DNA from: Amblyomma americanum
Lineage: Eukaryota > Arthropoda > Arachnida > Ixodida > Ixodidae
Direction: 5' to 3'
Assembly (NCBI RefSeq): GCF_052857255.1
Contig: NC_135502.1
Span: forward strand, 190,723,257-190,787,256
Length of the DNA: 64,000 nt
Shown: positions 39,201 through 50,393 of the stretch, piece after piece
Layout of the letters: every line of letters starts with the position of its first letter
How positions within the stretch are numbered: position 1 is the stretch's first letter
Notes under the pieces: generated by a model
What the model was told of the DNA's origin: nothing
Seen by the model: only the letters and a program-made list of their open reading frames with translations
The model's database searches: none
Position numbers and translations under genes: made by a program

Positions 39201-42200
39201 GTTGAACAGTGGTGGATCGGTTCCACAGGTGCTGATGCCGTGTTGTTCGATGTTCCTTGTAGCGTCGTTACTCTCGGTAATACAGTATTTCAGTGTTTTC
39301 AGATCGCTGTCGTAAGTGCAGGTGCTCACTCGAGCAATGCAGCCTGGTAGAACGAAGCCAAGAACCTGAACCAAAATGAAAGAAATGGTTCCTCAACATC
39401 ACCTCGCTCAGGGTTACATCATGCCCAGTTCCAAAAAAAGAAGCGTGACTAGATATATAGCATTGTGACGCCAATGTTGCAGCAGCTGCCAATGCTACGC
39501 TAGGGGCCGTGAACAGTGGTGGATCTGTTCCACACGTGCTGTTGCCGTATTGCTCGCTGTTTCTTGTAGCGTCATAACGCTCGGTATTACAGTTATTGAG
39601 CGTTATCAGCTCGCTGTCTTAAATGCAGATGTTCACTCGAGCAATGCAGCCTGGTTGAACGTACCAAGAGCCTTAGCCTAAAAGACGAAATGGCTCCTCA
39701 ACATCACCTCGCTCAGAGTGCCACCATGCCCAGTGCCAAAGAACGAAACGTGACTCGATTTAAAACAGTGTGACGACAATATTGCAGCAGCTGCCGATGT
39801 CACGCTGGGGCACGTGAACAGTGGTGAATCGGTTCCACACGTGCTGATGCCATGTTGCTCGATTTTCCTTGTAGCGTCGTAACCCTGGGTATCACAGTAA
39901 ATCAGCATTTTCAGGTCGCTCTCGTAAATGCAGGTGTTCACTCGAGCAATGCAGCCCGGTAGAACGAAGCCAAGAACCTAACCTAAAAGACGAAATGGTT
40001 CCTCAACATCACTTCGCTCAGGGTGCCACCATGCCCAGTGCGAAAGAACGAAACGTGACTCGATTTGAAGCACTGTGACGTCAATGTTGCAGCAGAAGCA
40101 GATGTTACGCTGGGGGCCGCGAACAGTGGTGGATCGGTTCGACAGGTGCCGATGCCGTGTTGTTTGATGTTCCTTGTAGCCTCGTACCTCTCGGTAATAC
40201 AGTAATTGAGCGTTTTCAGGTCTCTGTCTTAAATGCAGGTGTTCACTCGAGTAATGCAGCCTGGTAGAAGGAAGCTAAGAGCCCGAACCAAAAAGACGAA
40301 ATGGTTCCTCAACATCACCTCGATCAGGGTGCCCCAAGCCCACTGCCAAAGAACGAAACGTGACTCGATTTAAAAAAGTGTGACGACAATGCTGCAGTAG
40401 ATGCCTATGTTACGCTGGGGCCATGAACAGTGGTGGATCGGTTCCACAGGTGCTAATGCCGTGTTGCTCGATGTTCCTTGTAGCGTCGTAAATCTCGGTA
40501 ATAAGTAATTCAGCGTTTTCAGGTCGCTGTCGTAAATGCAGGTGTTCACTCGAGCAATGCAGCCTGGTAGAACGAAGCCAAGAACCTGTACCAAAAAGAC
40601 GAAATGGTTCCTCAAGATCACCTGTCTCAGGGTGCAACCACGCCCAGTTCAAAAGAACGAAGCGTGACTAGATTTAGAGCAGTGCGACGTCAATGTTCCA
40701 GCAGCTGCCGATGTTACGCTGGAGGACGTGAACAGTGGTGAATCGGTTCCACACGTGCTGATGCCGTGTTGCTCTATGTTCCTTGTAGCATCGAAACCCT
40801 TGGTATTACAGTAATTCAGCGCTATCAGGTCGCTGTCTTAAATGCAGGTGTTCACTCGAGCAATGCAGCCTGGTAGAACGAAGCCAAGAACCTGAAACAA
40901 AAAGACGAAATGGTTCCTCAACATCTCCTCGCTCAGAGTGCCACCATGCCTTGTGCCAAAGGACGAAACGTTACTCGATTTAAAGCAGTGTGACGTCATT
41001 GTTGCAGCAGCCGCCTATGTTACGCTGGTGGCCATGAACAGTGGTGGATCGGTTCCACCGGTGCTGATGCCGTTTGCTCGATGTTCCTTGTAGCGTTGTA
41101 ACTCTCGGTATTGCAGTAATTCAGCGTTTTCAGGTCGCTGTCATAAATGCAGGTGTTCAGTCGAACAATGCAGCCTGGTAGAACGAAGCCAAGAACCTCA
41201 ACCAAAAAGACGAAATGGTTCCTCAACATCACCTCGCTCAGGGTGCCACCACACCCAGTTCCTATGAATGAGGCGTGAGTCGATTTATAGCAGTGTGACA
41301 TCAATGTTGTAGCAGCGGCCGATGTTACGCTGAGGGCCGTGAATAGTGGTGAATCGGTTCCACAGGTGCTGATGCCGTGTTGCTCGATATTCGTTGTAGC
41401 GTCGTAACCCTCGGTATTACAATAAATAAGCGTTTTCAGGTCGCTGTCTTAAATGCAGGTGTTAATTCGAGCAATGCAGCCTGGTAGAACGAAGCCAAGA
41501 ACCTGAACCAAAAAGACGAAATGGTTCCTCAACATCACCTCGCTCAGAGTGCCACCATGCCCTGTGCCAAAGAACGAAACGTGACTCGATTTGAAAAAGT
41601 GTGACGTGATTGTTGCAGCAGCTGCCTATGTTACGCTGGTGGCCGTGAACAGTGGTGGATCGGTTCCACCGGTGCTGATGCCATGTTGCTCGATTTTCCT
41701 TGTAGCGTCGTACCCCTGGGTATTACAGTAATTGTGTTTTCAGGTTGCTGTCTTAAATGCAGGTGTTCACTCGAGCAATGCGGCCTGGTAGAACGAAGCC
41801 AAGAACCTGAAACAAAAAGAAGAAATGGTTCCTCAACATCTCCTCGCTCAGAGTGCCACCATGCCCTGTGCCAAAGAACGAAACGTTACTGGATTTAAAG
41901 CAGTGTGACGTCATTGTTGCAGCAGCTGCCTATGTTACGCTGGTGGCCGTGAACAGTGATGGATCGGTTCCACCGGTGCTGATGCCGTGTTGCTCGATGT
42001 TCCTTGTAGCGTCGTAACTCTCGGTATTACAGTAAATAAGCGTTTTCAGGTCGCTGTCGTAAATGCAGGTGTTCAGTCGAGCAATGCAGCCTTGTAGAAC
42101 GAAACCAAGAACCTCAACCAAAAAGACGAAATGGTTCTTCAATATCACCTCGCTCAGGGTGCCACCATACCCTGTTCCTAAGAATGAAGCGTGAGTCGAT

Positions 42201-43732
42201 TTACAGCAGTGTGACATCAATGTTGTAGCAGCGGCCGATGTTACGCTGAGGGCCGTGAACAGTGGTGAATCGGTTCCACAGGTGCTGATGCCGTGTTGCT
42301 CGATATTCGTTGTAGCGCCGTAACTCTCGGTATTACAATAAATAAGCGTTTTCAGGTCGCTGTCTTATATGCAGGTGGTTATTCGAGCAATGCAGCCTGG
42401 TAGAACGAAGCCTAGAACCTGAACCAAAAAGGCCAAATGGTTCCTCAACATCACCTCGCTCAGAGTGCCACCATGTCCAGAGACAAGGAACGAAACGTGA
42501 CTCGATTTAAAACACTGTGACGTCAATGCTGCAGCAGCTGCCGATGTTACGCTGGGGCACGTGAACAGTGGTGAATCGGTTCCACACGTGCTGATGCCAT
42601 GTTGCTCGATTTTCCTTGTAGCGTCGTAACCCTGGGTATCACAGTAAATCAGCATTTTCAGGTCGCTGTCGTAAATGCAGGTGTTCACTCGAGCAATGCA
42701 GCCTGGTAGAACGAATCCAAGAACCTAACCAAAAAGACGAAATGGTTCCTCAACATCACTTCGCTCAGGGTGCCACCATGCCCAGTGCGAAAGAATTAAA
42801 CGTGACTCGATTTAAAGCACTGTGACGTCAATGTTGCAGCAGAAGCCGATGTTACTATGGGGATCGTGAACAGTGGTGGGTCGGTTCCACAGGCTCTGAT
42901 GTCGTGTTCCTCGATGCTCCTTGTAGCGTCGTAACTCTCGGTATTACAGTAACTCAGCGTTTTCAGGTCGCTGTCGTAAATACAGGTGTTCACTCGAGCA
43001 ATGCAGCCTGGTAGAACGAAGCCAAGAACCTGAGCCAAAAAGACGAAATGGCTGCTACACATTGCCTCGCTCAGAGTGCCACCATGCCTTGTGCCAAAGA
43101 ACGAAACGTAACTCGATTTAAAGTAGTGTGACGTCAATCTTGCAGCAGATGCCGATGTTACGCTGGGGGCCGTGAACAGTGGTGGATCGGTTCCACAGGG
43201 GATTATGCCGTGTTCTCGATGTTCCTTGTAGCGTCGTATCCTTGGGTATCACAGTAATTCAGCGTTTTCAGGTCGCTGTCTTAAATGCAGGTGTTCACTC
43301 GAGCAATGCAGCCTGGTAGAACGAAGCCAAGAACCTCAACCAAAAAGACGAAATGGTTCCTCAACATCACCTCGATCAGTGCACCACCACGCCCAGTGCC
43401 AAAGAACGAAACGTGCCTCTATTTATAGCAGTGTGACGTCAATGTTGCAGCAGCTGCCGATGTTACGCTGGGGGACGTGAACAGTGGTGACTCGGTTCCA
43501 CACGTGATGATGCCGTGTTGCTCGATGTTCGTTGGAGCGTCGTAACCATCGGTATTACAGTAATTCAGCGTTTACAGGTCTCTGTCTTAAATGCAGGTAT
43601 TCACTCGAGCAATGCAGCTGGCAGAACGAAGCCAAGAACCTGAACCAAAAAGACGAAATCGTTCCTCAACATCTCGCTCAGAGTGCCACCATGCCCTGTG
43701 CCAAAGAACGAAACGTGACTCAATTTAAAGCA
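30298..43732. repeat. Higher-order repeat copy beta (13,435 bp)
   Basis: A complete HOR of about 44 monomers, bounded by homologous points TGACGTCAATGTTGCAGCAG followed by ATGCTGATG at 30,302 and 43,737. It matches alpha at offsets 13,727, 13,441 and 13,435 in succession, and gamma at 13,435 and then 13,293. It is the cleanest reference unit for the family in this window. Confidence 0.9.
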
Positions 43733-46700
43733 GTCTGACGTCAATGTTGCAGCAGATGCTGATGTTACGCGGGGGGCCGCGAACAGTGTTGCATCGGCTC
43801 CACAGGTGCTGATGCCGTGTTGCTCGATGGTCTTTGTAACGTAGTAACTCTCAGTATTACAGTAATAAAGCGTTTTAAATAAGCTGTCGTAAATGCAGGT
43901 GTTCAGTCGAGCAATGCAGCCTGGTAGAACGAAGCCAAGAAATTCAACCAAAAAGACGAAATGGTTCCACAACATCACCTCGATCAGTGCACCACCATGC
44001 CCAGTGCCAAAGAACGAAACGTGCCTCGATTTATAGCAGTGTGACGTCAATGTTGCAGCAGCTGCCGATGTTACGCTGGGGGACGTGAACAGTGGTGATA
44101 CGGTTCCACACGTGATGATGCCTTGTTGCTCGATGTTCCTTGTAGCGTCGTAACCATCTTTATTACAGTAATTCAGCGTTTCCAGGTCTCTGTCTTAAAT
44201 GCAGGTATTCACTCGAGCAATGCAGCCTGGTAGAACGAAGCCAAGAACCTGAGCCAAAAAGATGAAATGGCTCCTACACATTGCCTCGCTCAGAGTGCCA
44301 CCATGCCCTGTGCCAAAGAACGAAACGTGACTCGATTTAAAGCAGTGTGACGTCAATGTTGCAGCAGCTGTTTATATTATGCTGGTGGCCGTGAACAGTA
44401 GTAGATCGGTTCCACCGGTGCTGATGCCGTGTTGCTCGATGTTCCTTGTAGCGTCGTAACTCTCGGTATTACAGTGCCAAAGAACGAAGTGTGACTCGAT
44501 TTAAAGCAGCGTGACGTCAATGTTGCAGCAGCTGCCGATGTTACTATGGGGATCGTGAACACTGGTGGGTCAGTTCTACAGGTGCTGATGTCGTGTTCAT
44601 TGATGCTCCTTGTAGCGTCGTAACTCTCGGTATTACAGTAAATTAGCGTTTTCAGGTCGGTGTCGTAAATGCAGGTGTTCACTCGAGCAATGCAGCCAGG
44701 AAGAAGGAAGCCAAGAACCTGAACCAAAAAGACGAAATGGTTCCTCAACATCCCCTCACTCAGGGTGCCACCATGCCCAGTGCCAAATAACGAAGCGTGA
44801 CTCGATTTAAAGCAGTGTGACGTCAATGTTGCAGCAGCTGCCGATGTTACTATGGGGATCCTGAACAGTGGTGGGTCGGTTACACAGGTGCTGATGCCGT
44901 GTTCCTCGATGCTCCTTGTAGCGTCGTAACTCTCGGTATTACAGAATTTCAACTTTTTCAGGTCGCTGTCGTAAATGCAGGTGTTCACTCTAGCAATGCA
45001 GCCTGTTAGAACGAAGAAAAGAACCTGAACCAAAAAGACGAAATGATTCCTCAACATCACCTCGCTCAGGGTGTCACCACGCCCAGATGAAAAGAACTAA
45101 GCGTGACTAGATATATTGTAGTGTGACGTCATGTTGCAGCAGCTGCCGATGCCAGGCTGGGGCACGTGAACAGTGGTGAATCGGATAAACACGTTCTGAT
45201 GCCATGTTGCTCGATTTTCCTTGTAGCGTCGTAACCTTGGGCATCACAGTAATTCAGCGTTTTCAGGTGGCTGTCTTAAATGCAGGTGTTCACTCGAGCA
45301 ATCCAGCCTGGTAGAACGAAGCCAAGAACCTGAACCAAAAAGACGAAATGGTTCCTCAACATCACCTCGCTTAGAGTGCCACCATGCCCGGTGCCAAAGA
45401 ACGAAACGTGACTCGATTTAAAACCGTGTGACGACAATATTGCAGCAGCTGCCGATGTTAGGCTGGGGCACGTGAACAGTGGTGAATCGGTTCCACACGT
45501 GCTGATGCCATGTTGCTCGATTTTCCTTGTAGCGTCGTAACCCTGGGTATCACAGTAAATCAGCATTTTCAGGTCGCTGTCGTAAATGCAGGTGTTCACT
45601 CGAGCAATGCAGCCCGGTAGAACGAAGCCAAGAACCTAACCAAAAAGACGAAATGGTTCCTCAACATCACTTCGCTCAGGGTGCCACCATGCCCAGTGCG
45701 AAAGAACGAAACTTGACTCGATTTAAAGCACTGTGACGTCAATGTTGCAGCAGAAGCAGATGTTACGCTGGGGGCCGCGAACAGTGGTGGATCGGTTCGA
45801 CAGGTGCTGATGCCGTGTTGTTTGATGTTCCTTGTAGCCTCGTAACTCTCGGTAACACAGTATTTGAGCGTTTTCAGGTCGCTGCCTTAATTGCAGGTGT
45901 TCACACGAGCAATGCAGCTTTGTAGAACGAAGCCAAGAGCCTGAACCAAAAAGACGAAATGGTTCCTCAACATCACCTCTCTCAGGATGCAACCACGCCC
46001 AGTTTAAAAGAACGAAGCGTGACTAGATTTATAGCAGTGTGACGTCAATGTTCCAGCAGCTGCCGATGTTACGCTGGAGGACGTGAACAGTGGTGAATCG
46101 GTTCCACACATGCTGATGCCGTGTTGCTCGATTTTCTTTGTAGCGTCGTAGCCCTCGCTATTACACTAATTCAGCGTTGTCAGGTCGCTGTTTTAAATGC
46201 AGGTGTTCATTCGAGCAATGCAGCCTGGTAGAACAAAGCCAGGAACCTGTACCAAAAATACTAAATGGTTCCTTAACATCATCTCGCTCAGGGTGCCACC
46301 ACGCCCAGTTCAAAAGAACGAAACGTTACTCGATTTAATGCAGTGTGACGTCATTGTTGCAGCAGCTGCCTATGTTACGCTGGTGGCCGTGAACAGTGGT
46401 GGATCGATTCCACCGGTGCTGATGCCATGTTGCTCAATTTTCCTTGTAGCGTCGTACCCCTGGGTATTACAGTAATTCAGTGTTTTCAGGTCGCTGTCCT
46501 AAATTCAGGTGTTCACTCGAGCAATGCAGCCTGGTAGAACGAAGCCAAGAACCTGAAAAAAAAGACGAAATGGCTGCTCAACATCTTCTCGCTCAGAGTG
46601 CCACCATGCCCTGAGCCAAAGAACGAAAGGTTACTCGATTTAAAGCAGTGTGACGTCATTGTTGCAGCAGCTGCCTATGTTACGCTGGTGGCCGTGAACA

Positions 46701-46760
46701 GTGGTGGATCGGTTCCACCGGTGCTGATGCCGTGTTGCTCGATGTTCCTTGTAGCGTCGT
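43733..46760. repeat. Partial higher-order repeat copy gamma (~3.0 kb)
   Basis: Matches the start of beta at offset 13,435 until 44,471. A 142-bp deletion follows, after which the offset is 13,293 until about 46,760, where similarity to the same HOR position stops. The break is followed by monomers resembling about 26,760-27,180 instead. Copy gamma is therefore truncated by a rearrangement just upstream of the retrotransposon. Confidence 0.85.
44472..44475. other. Deletion junction with CAGT microhomology
   Basis: Copy gamma reads GGTATTACAGTGCCAAAG. In beta the two joined points are CAGT at 31,037-31,040 and CAGT at 31,179-31,182, exactly 142 bp apart. The loss is not a whole monomer, so it is an illegitimate deletion and not unequal exchange between units. 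Confidence 0.8.
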
Positions 46761-47593
46761 AACTCTCGGTAATACAGTAATTGAGCGTTTTCAGGTCGCT
46801 GCCTTAATTGCAGGTGTTCGCTCGAGTAATGCAGCCTGGTAGAAGGAAGCCAAGAGCCCGAACCAAAAAGACGAAATGGTTCCTCAACATCACCTCGATC
46901 AGGGTGCCCCATGCCCAGTGCCAAAGAACGAAACGTGACTCGATTTAAAACAGTGTGACGACAATGCTGCAGTAGATGCCGATGTTACGCTGGGGCCATG
47001 AACAGTGGTGGATCGGTTCCACAGGTGCTAATGCCGTGTTGCTCGATGTTCCTTGTAGCGTCGTAAATCTCGGTAATACAGTAATTCAGCGTTTTCAGGT
47101 CGCTGTCGTAAATGCAGGTGTTCACTCGAGCAATGCAGCCTGGTAGAACGAAGCCAAGAACCTGAACCAAAAAGACGAAATCGTTCTTCAACATCTCGCT
47201 CAGAGTGCCACCATGCCCTGTGCCAAAAACGAAACGTGACTCGATTTAAAGCAGTGTGACGGCAATGTTGTAGCAGCTGCCGATGTTACTATGGGGATCC
47301 TGAACAGTGGTGGGTCGGTTCCACAGGTTCTGATGTCGTGTTCATCGATGCTCCTTGTAGCGTCGTAACTCTCGGTATTACAGTAACTCAGCGTTTTCAG
47401 GTCACTGTCGTAAATACAGGTGTTCACTCGAGCAATGTAGCCTGGTAGAACGAAGCCAAGAACCTGAGCCAAAAAGACGAAATGGCTCCTACACATTGCC
47501 TCGCTCAGAGTGCCACCATGCCTTGTGCCAAAGAACGAAACGTAACTCGATTTAAAGTAGTGTGACGTCAATGTTGCAGCAGATGCCGATGTT
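46761..47593. repeat. Mosaic monomers left of the retrotransposon
   Basis: Between the end of gamma and the insertion lie nearly three monomers drawn from different HOR positions. About 46,761-47,190 resembles 26,760-27,180. About 47,160-47,270 resembles 15,560-15,670. About 47,270-47,593 resembles 15,975-16,299. The last block continues after the insertion at 50,527, matching 16,300 onward. Confidence 0.7.
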
Positions 47594-47621
47594 TATTTAT
47601 TTTATTTATTTATTTATTTAT
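47594..47621 (-). repeat. (TTTA)n / (TAAA)n 3' tail of the LINE
   Basis: The plus strand reads repeated TTTA units with one TTTTA irregularity, directly following satellite GATGTT. On the element's sense strand this is a terminal (TAAA)n run. Such microsatellite-like tails are typical of LINE families that reverse transcribe from a repeated 3' end. The tail fixes the element's 3' end and so its orientation. Confidence 0.88.
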
Positions 47622-47631
47622 ACATACTGCA

Positions 47632-47645
47632 GCGCAATTATGCGC
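47632..47645 (-). other. Small hairpin in the LINE 3' region
   Basis: GCGCA-ATTA-TGCGC forms a 5-bp stem with a 4-base loop, about 10 bp inside the tail. In several LINE families a 3' stem-loop is the recognition element for the reverse transcriptase. That role here is inferred only from position. Confidence 0.45.
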
Positions 47646-47793
47646 TATGGCAGGAGTGGGAAAACACACAAAAAATGCAAGGAAACAAAATGCAGCAAAA
47701 TGTACAAAGTAAGCACTACAAAAAGTTAAAATCACAAATGAAATATCAAACAAGAAAGGAAACTGTTAACGACAGGGTAAGAATACACAGCTA

Positions 47794-50052
47794 TTATGCG
47801 TCTTCAACGGCAGTTACAAAGTTTTGAAATGAACAAGAACGAATGGACCCGGGTAGAGAATTCCAGGCTTCTATTGAGCGGGGAAAAAAACTGAATTTGA
47901 ACAAATTAGCATGCGCAAAATACGGTATCAAATTAAGCTCGTGATGACTTCTTGTAGATGATAATGGCGCAAAGCTAATGTAGTGGTTAGCTGACAGCCT
48001 TACTGAGGAATTGACGACACAATGTAAGAATTTTAATGATTCAGTGTGGCGACGGACAGACAGCGTGGTTAAATTCAATGAGAGAAGTGTAGAAGAGGGT
48101 GAGAAACCGCGATCATAACGATGACATATAAAACGCACAGCTTTCTTCTGGACTGCTTCTAACATGTTAATTTCGAATTGCTTGTACGGGTTCCACACTA
48201 CAGCTGCGTAATCAAGAACAGGGCGGATTAGAGATTTATACAACAGTAGCTTTGTGTCTTTTGGTGAATTGGGTAGCGTGCGTCGTAGATAACCTAGTTT
48301 TTTTAGTGCTTTATTACATACGTAATCAATGTGTTTAGACCAAGACATGTTATGCGTGAATATGACACCAAGATATTTGTACTGCGAGACCCTATCCACC
48401 ACACGGCCATTGAAAGAGTAACTAAAATGGGAAACGGAAGATTTGTTACAAAAAGACATGAGGACGGTTTTGTCGAAATTAATTCTCATTTGCCAGGTAC
48501 TACACCAACTACAAAACATAGCAAATGACTCTTGGAGGTGGCGATGATCATTAGGGCCATTAATTACTTCGTATAAAACGCAGTCATCAGCGTAAAGACG
48601 AATGTTAGAAGAAATGTTATGCGGCAAGTCATTGATATATATTAAAAAGAGTAGTGGTCCAAGGACGGAGCCTTGAGGCACACCTGACGTTACATCAACA
48701 GCAGTAGAATGAGAAGAATTATAGGATACGAACTGGGAACGAGATGAGAGAAAGCTAGAAATCCAATCAACCAAGTGAGGATTGTTTAGTATAGCATTTA
48801 GTTTAGCAAGAAGCTTGGAATGTAGAACAGTATCGAATGCTTTCGAGAAGTCTATAAAAATGGCATCAACTTGGTTACCGACATCGAGGTTATGTAATAT
48901 ATCATGAGCAAATTCTGTTAATTGTGTTACCGTACTAAAACCGCGCCTAAACCCATGCTGAAAGTTAGATAGCAAATTATTGGATTCAAGAAAAAGCATG
49001 ATGTGTTTATGAATGATGTGTTCCAACATTTTGCATGACTGTGATGTCAATGAAATCGGTCTGTAGTTCGACAAGCACTGTCTATCACCAGATTTGAAAA
49101 GAGGGAGCACTTTGGCTAATTTCCAAGAAGAAGGAACTGTAGCGGATGATAAGGACTTGTTGAATATGATGGTCAGATATTTCGATGACCACATGGAGTA
49201 ACGAACCAGGAACGCATTATGTATTCCATCCGGGCCGGTACATTTCTTAACGTCGAGGTTTAAAACAAGATTTAGGATGCCATCAGTGTTTATGACAGTA
49301 TCACTGATTGCTGGAGAAGAAATTATATTAGTGAGTGGCGGAATGACGTTGTTATCCGGAACGAACACCGAGTTAAAATATTTGTTGAAAGCATCAGATA
49401 TTACAGCAGGCTCACTGATGACGTCATTATCTAATCTGAACGAAGTGGATGAAGTGTCACGAGGTAAGATGGATGACCAAAATTTTCGGGGGTTAGTTCT
49501 TAACAGATCGCGCAGGTGGACACGAAAAAAGAAATCCTTGGCCATGCGCAACTTAAGATTAAGTTCTTTTTTTGCCTTGTGAAATCTGTCTAAGGTTATG
49601 GGATCGTTGCTTCTTCTCGAACGCCTTAGCCTACGAAGGCGACGAGATAAATGCAAAATGTCTCGAGTCATCCAAGGAACATTAGAATTTCTTTTCTTAG
49701 TTTTAATAGGAACAAAGCGTTGGACACAATCCTTGACAAGACATTCAAAGTAATTAGTAAGAAAATTTACGTCGTGGCTTGCTGAGAAAGCAGAGAATGT
49801 ATCGAAACGATCAGCTAAAACCTCAATAATGGAATGGTCGTCAGCACGAGTGAAGTCAGGAAAAGTAGTAAACAAATAGGGTGATTTGGAGACTGGACAA
49901 GAGAGTGAAACTAACACGCCTTTATGATCTGAGAGCCCATCAATTACTTCACAAGAGAAGTCATTTTGGGCCAAAGTAGAGTTTAGAAAAACTAAGTCGA
50001 GGATGGAATTCAGCCTAGTAGCACTAGAAACAACCTGAGTTAGTCCAAACAA
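47794..50052 (-). CDS. LINE ORF2 fragment: endonuclease C-terminus and reverse transcriptase
   Basis: A 752-codon open frame ending in TAA at 47,794-47,796. Residues 1-55 are the end of an apurinic-like endonuclease, with the SDH motif at 41-43. A basic linker (about 118-175) includes PWMTRDIL. The reverse transcriptase spans about 260-560: LDVKKCTGPDGI (266-277), SNYRPISLTS (328-337), FIDFSKAFD (399-407, first catalytic Asp 401), SGVPQGSVLGP (456-466) and YADD (487-490, the catalytic Asp pair). A C-terminal domain follows with YKYLGVIF (558-565). All expected catalytic residues are present and no stop or frameshift occurs. The first codon is TTG (Leu), so it is not a genuine start. The frame is cut at 50,054/50,055 by the inverted segment, which removes most of the endonuclease and any ORF1. 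The product would copy element RNA at a nicked target but cannot nick it. Resemblance is to tick and arthropod CR1/Jockey-like proteins. Certain as a LINE reverse transcriptase, less certain as to clade. Confidence 0.93.
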   Translation of the reverse strand: MFGLTQVVSSATRLNSILDLVFLNSTLAQNDFSCEVIDGLSDHKGVLVSLSCPVSKSPYLFTTFPDFTRADDHSIIEVLADRFDTFSAFSASHDVNFLTNYFECLVKDCVQRFVPIKTKKRNSNVPWMTRDILHLSRRLRRLRRSRRSNDPITLDRFHKAKKELNLKLRMAKDFFFRVHLRDLLRTNPRKFWSSILPRDTSSTSFRLDNDVISEPAVISDAFNKYFNSVFVPDNNVIPPLTNIISSPAISDTVINTDGILNLVLNLDVKKCTGPDGIHNAFLVRYSMWSSKYLTIIFNKSLSSATVPSSWKLAKVLPLFKSGDRQCLSNYRPISLTSQSCKMLEHIIHKHIMLFLESNNLLSNFQHGFRRGFSTVTQLTEFAHDILHNLDVGNQVDAIFIDFSKAFDTVLHSKLLAKLNAILNNPHLVDWISSFLSSRSQFVSYNSSHSTAVDVTSGVPQGSVLGPLLFLIYINDLPHNISSNIRLYADDCVLYEVINGPNDHRHLQESFAMFCSWCSTWQMRINFDKTVLMSFCNKSSVSHFSYSFNGRVVDRVSQYKYLGVIFTHNMSWSKHIDYVCNKALKKLGYLRRTLPNSPKDTKLLLYKSLIRPVLDYAAVVWNPYKQFEINMLEAVQKKAVRFICHRYDRGFSPSSTLLSLNLTTLSVRRHTESLKFLHCVVNSSVRLSANHYISFAPLSSTRSHHELNLIPYFAHANLFKFSFFPRSIEAWNSLPGSIRSCSFQNFVTAVEDA

Positions 50053-50054
50053 TA

Positions 50055-50193
50055 AGTGGGCTAGGCTGCAGCGGCACCGGCGTCATGTTAAATCGATGCT
50101 TGTTCTTCATGCAGTTCATCGCTTGTTTTGCTGACCACGGCCCTTGCGGAATCGTCTCGTCTGGCCTGACTTCTTCGCTTCTGGATGGGCACG
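50055..50193 (+). repeat. 139-bp direct repeat, copy 1
   Basis: Identical base for base to 50,391-50,529. It begins AGTGGGCTAGGCTGCAG and ends GGATGGGCACG. After this copy the sequence continues TGGATACCACC, which leads into the promoter-like spacer. The left neighbour base differs from that of copy 2, so the repeat edge is exactly at A 50,055. Confidence 0.95.
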
Positions 50194-50315
50194 TGGATAC
50201 CACCGTGTGCTTACCCTTGGACTTGCCAGCTGATACCCCGTGTGATGGCTTCGGGTTTCCCGCTTTCTTCCAATATCTGCAAGCCAGTCATCTCGCCAAC
50301 TTCTCGTTAGATCAG

Positions 50316-50393
50316 CCAATCTCGCTGCACTGCTGGTCTATGACGTCACCTGCCAAGGATATAAAGGCCATGTGCGCGGATCGGCTCTTCAGT
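50316..50393 (+). promoter_or_regulatory. RNA polymerase II-type promoter: CCAAT, CRE, TATA, initiator
   Basis: CCAAT lies at 50,316-50,320, the CRE-type palindrome TGACGTCA at 50,341-50,348, TATAAA at 50,360-50,365 and the arthropod-style initiator TCAGT at 50,389-50,393. Taking the A of TCAGT (50,391) as +1 puts the first T of TATAAA at -31, the canonical spacing. Support for +1 is independent: the inserted segment begins at the equivalent base, 50,055. The promoter would drive plus-strand transcription, opposite to the adjoining ORF2 fragment, and today points into the right-hand satellite. Confidence 0.65.

Larger units (their letters stand above)
1..47593. repeat. 306-bp satellite array, left part
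   Basis: Unbroken head-to-tail tandem repeat with a monomer near 306 bp (mean about 305 because of small indels). Each unit contains, in order, GACTCGATTTAAAG or GACTAGATTTATAG, TGACGTCA, GCAGCAGCTGCC, GTGAACAGTGGTG, ATCGGTTCCAC, TAGCGTCGTAAC, CAGCGTTTTCAGGTCGCTGT, CACTCGAGCAATGCAGCC, CCAAAAAGACGAAATGG and GTGCCACCATGCCC. All units have the same orientation and no unrelated sequence interrupts this part. Neighbouring monomers differ by clearly more than units one HOR period apart. I do not recognise the satellite family by name. The likely role is structural heterochromatin, which is inferred only from its form. Confidence 0.97.

Noticed and set aside
1..47593. CRISPR array or phage-type repeat
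   Set aside because: Units of 306 bp directly abut, with no unique spacers, and a LINE is present. This is a eukaryotic satellite.
48331..48528. Plus-strand open frame within the LINE
   Set aside because: It is a shadow on the strand opposite the reverse transcriptase coding frame, with no recognisable motif. The same holds for 49,277-49,582.
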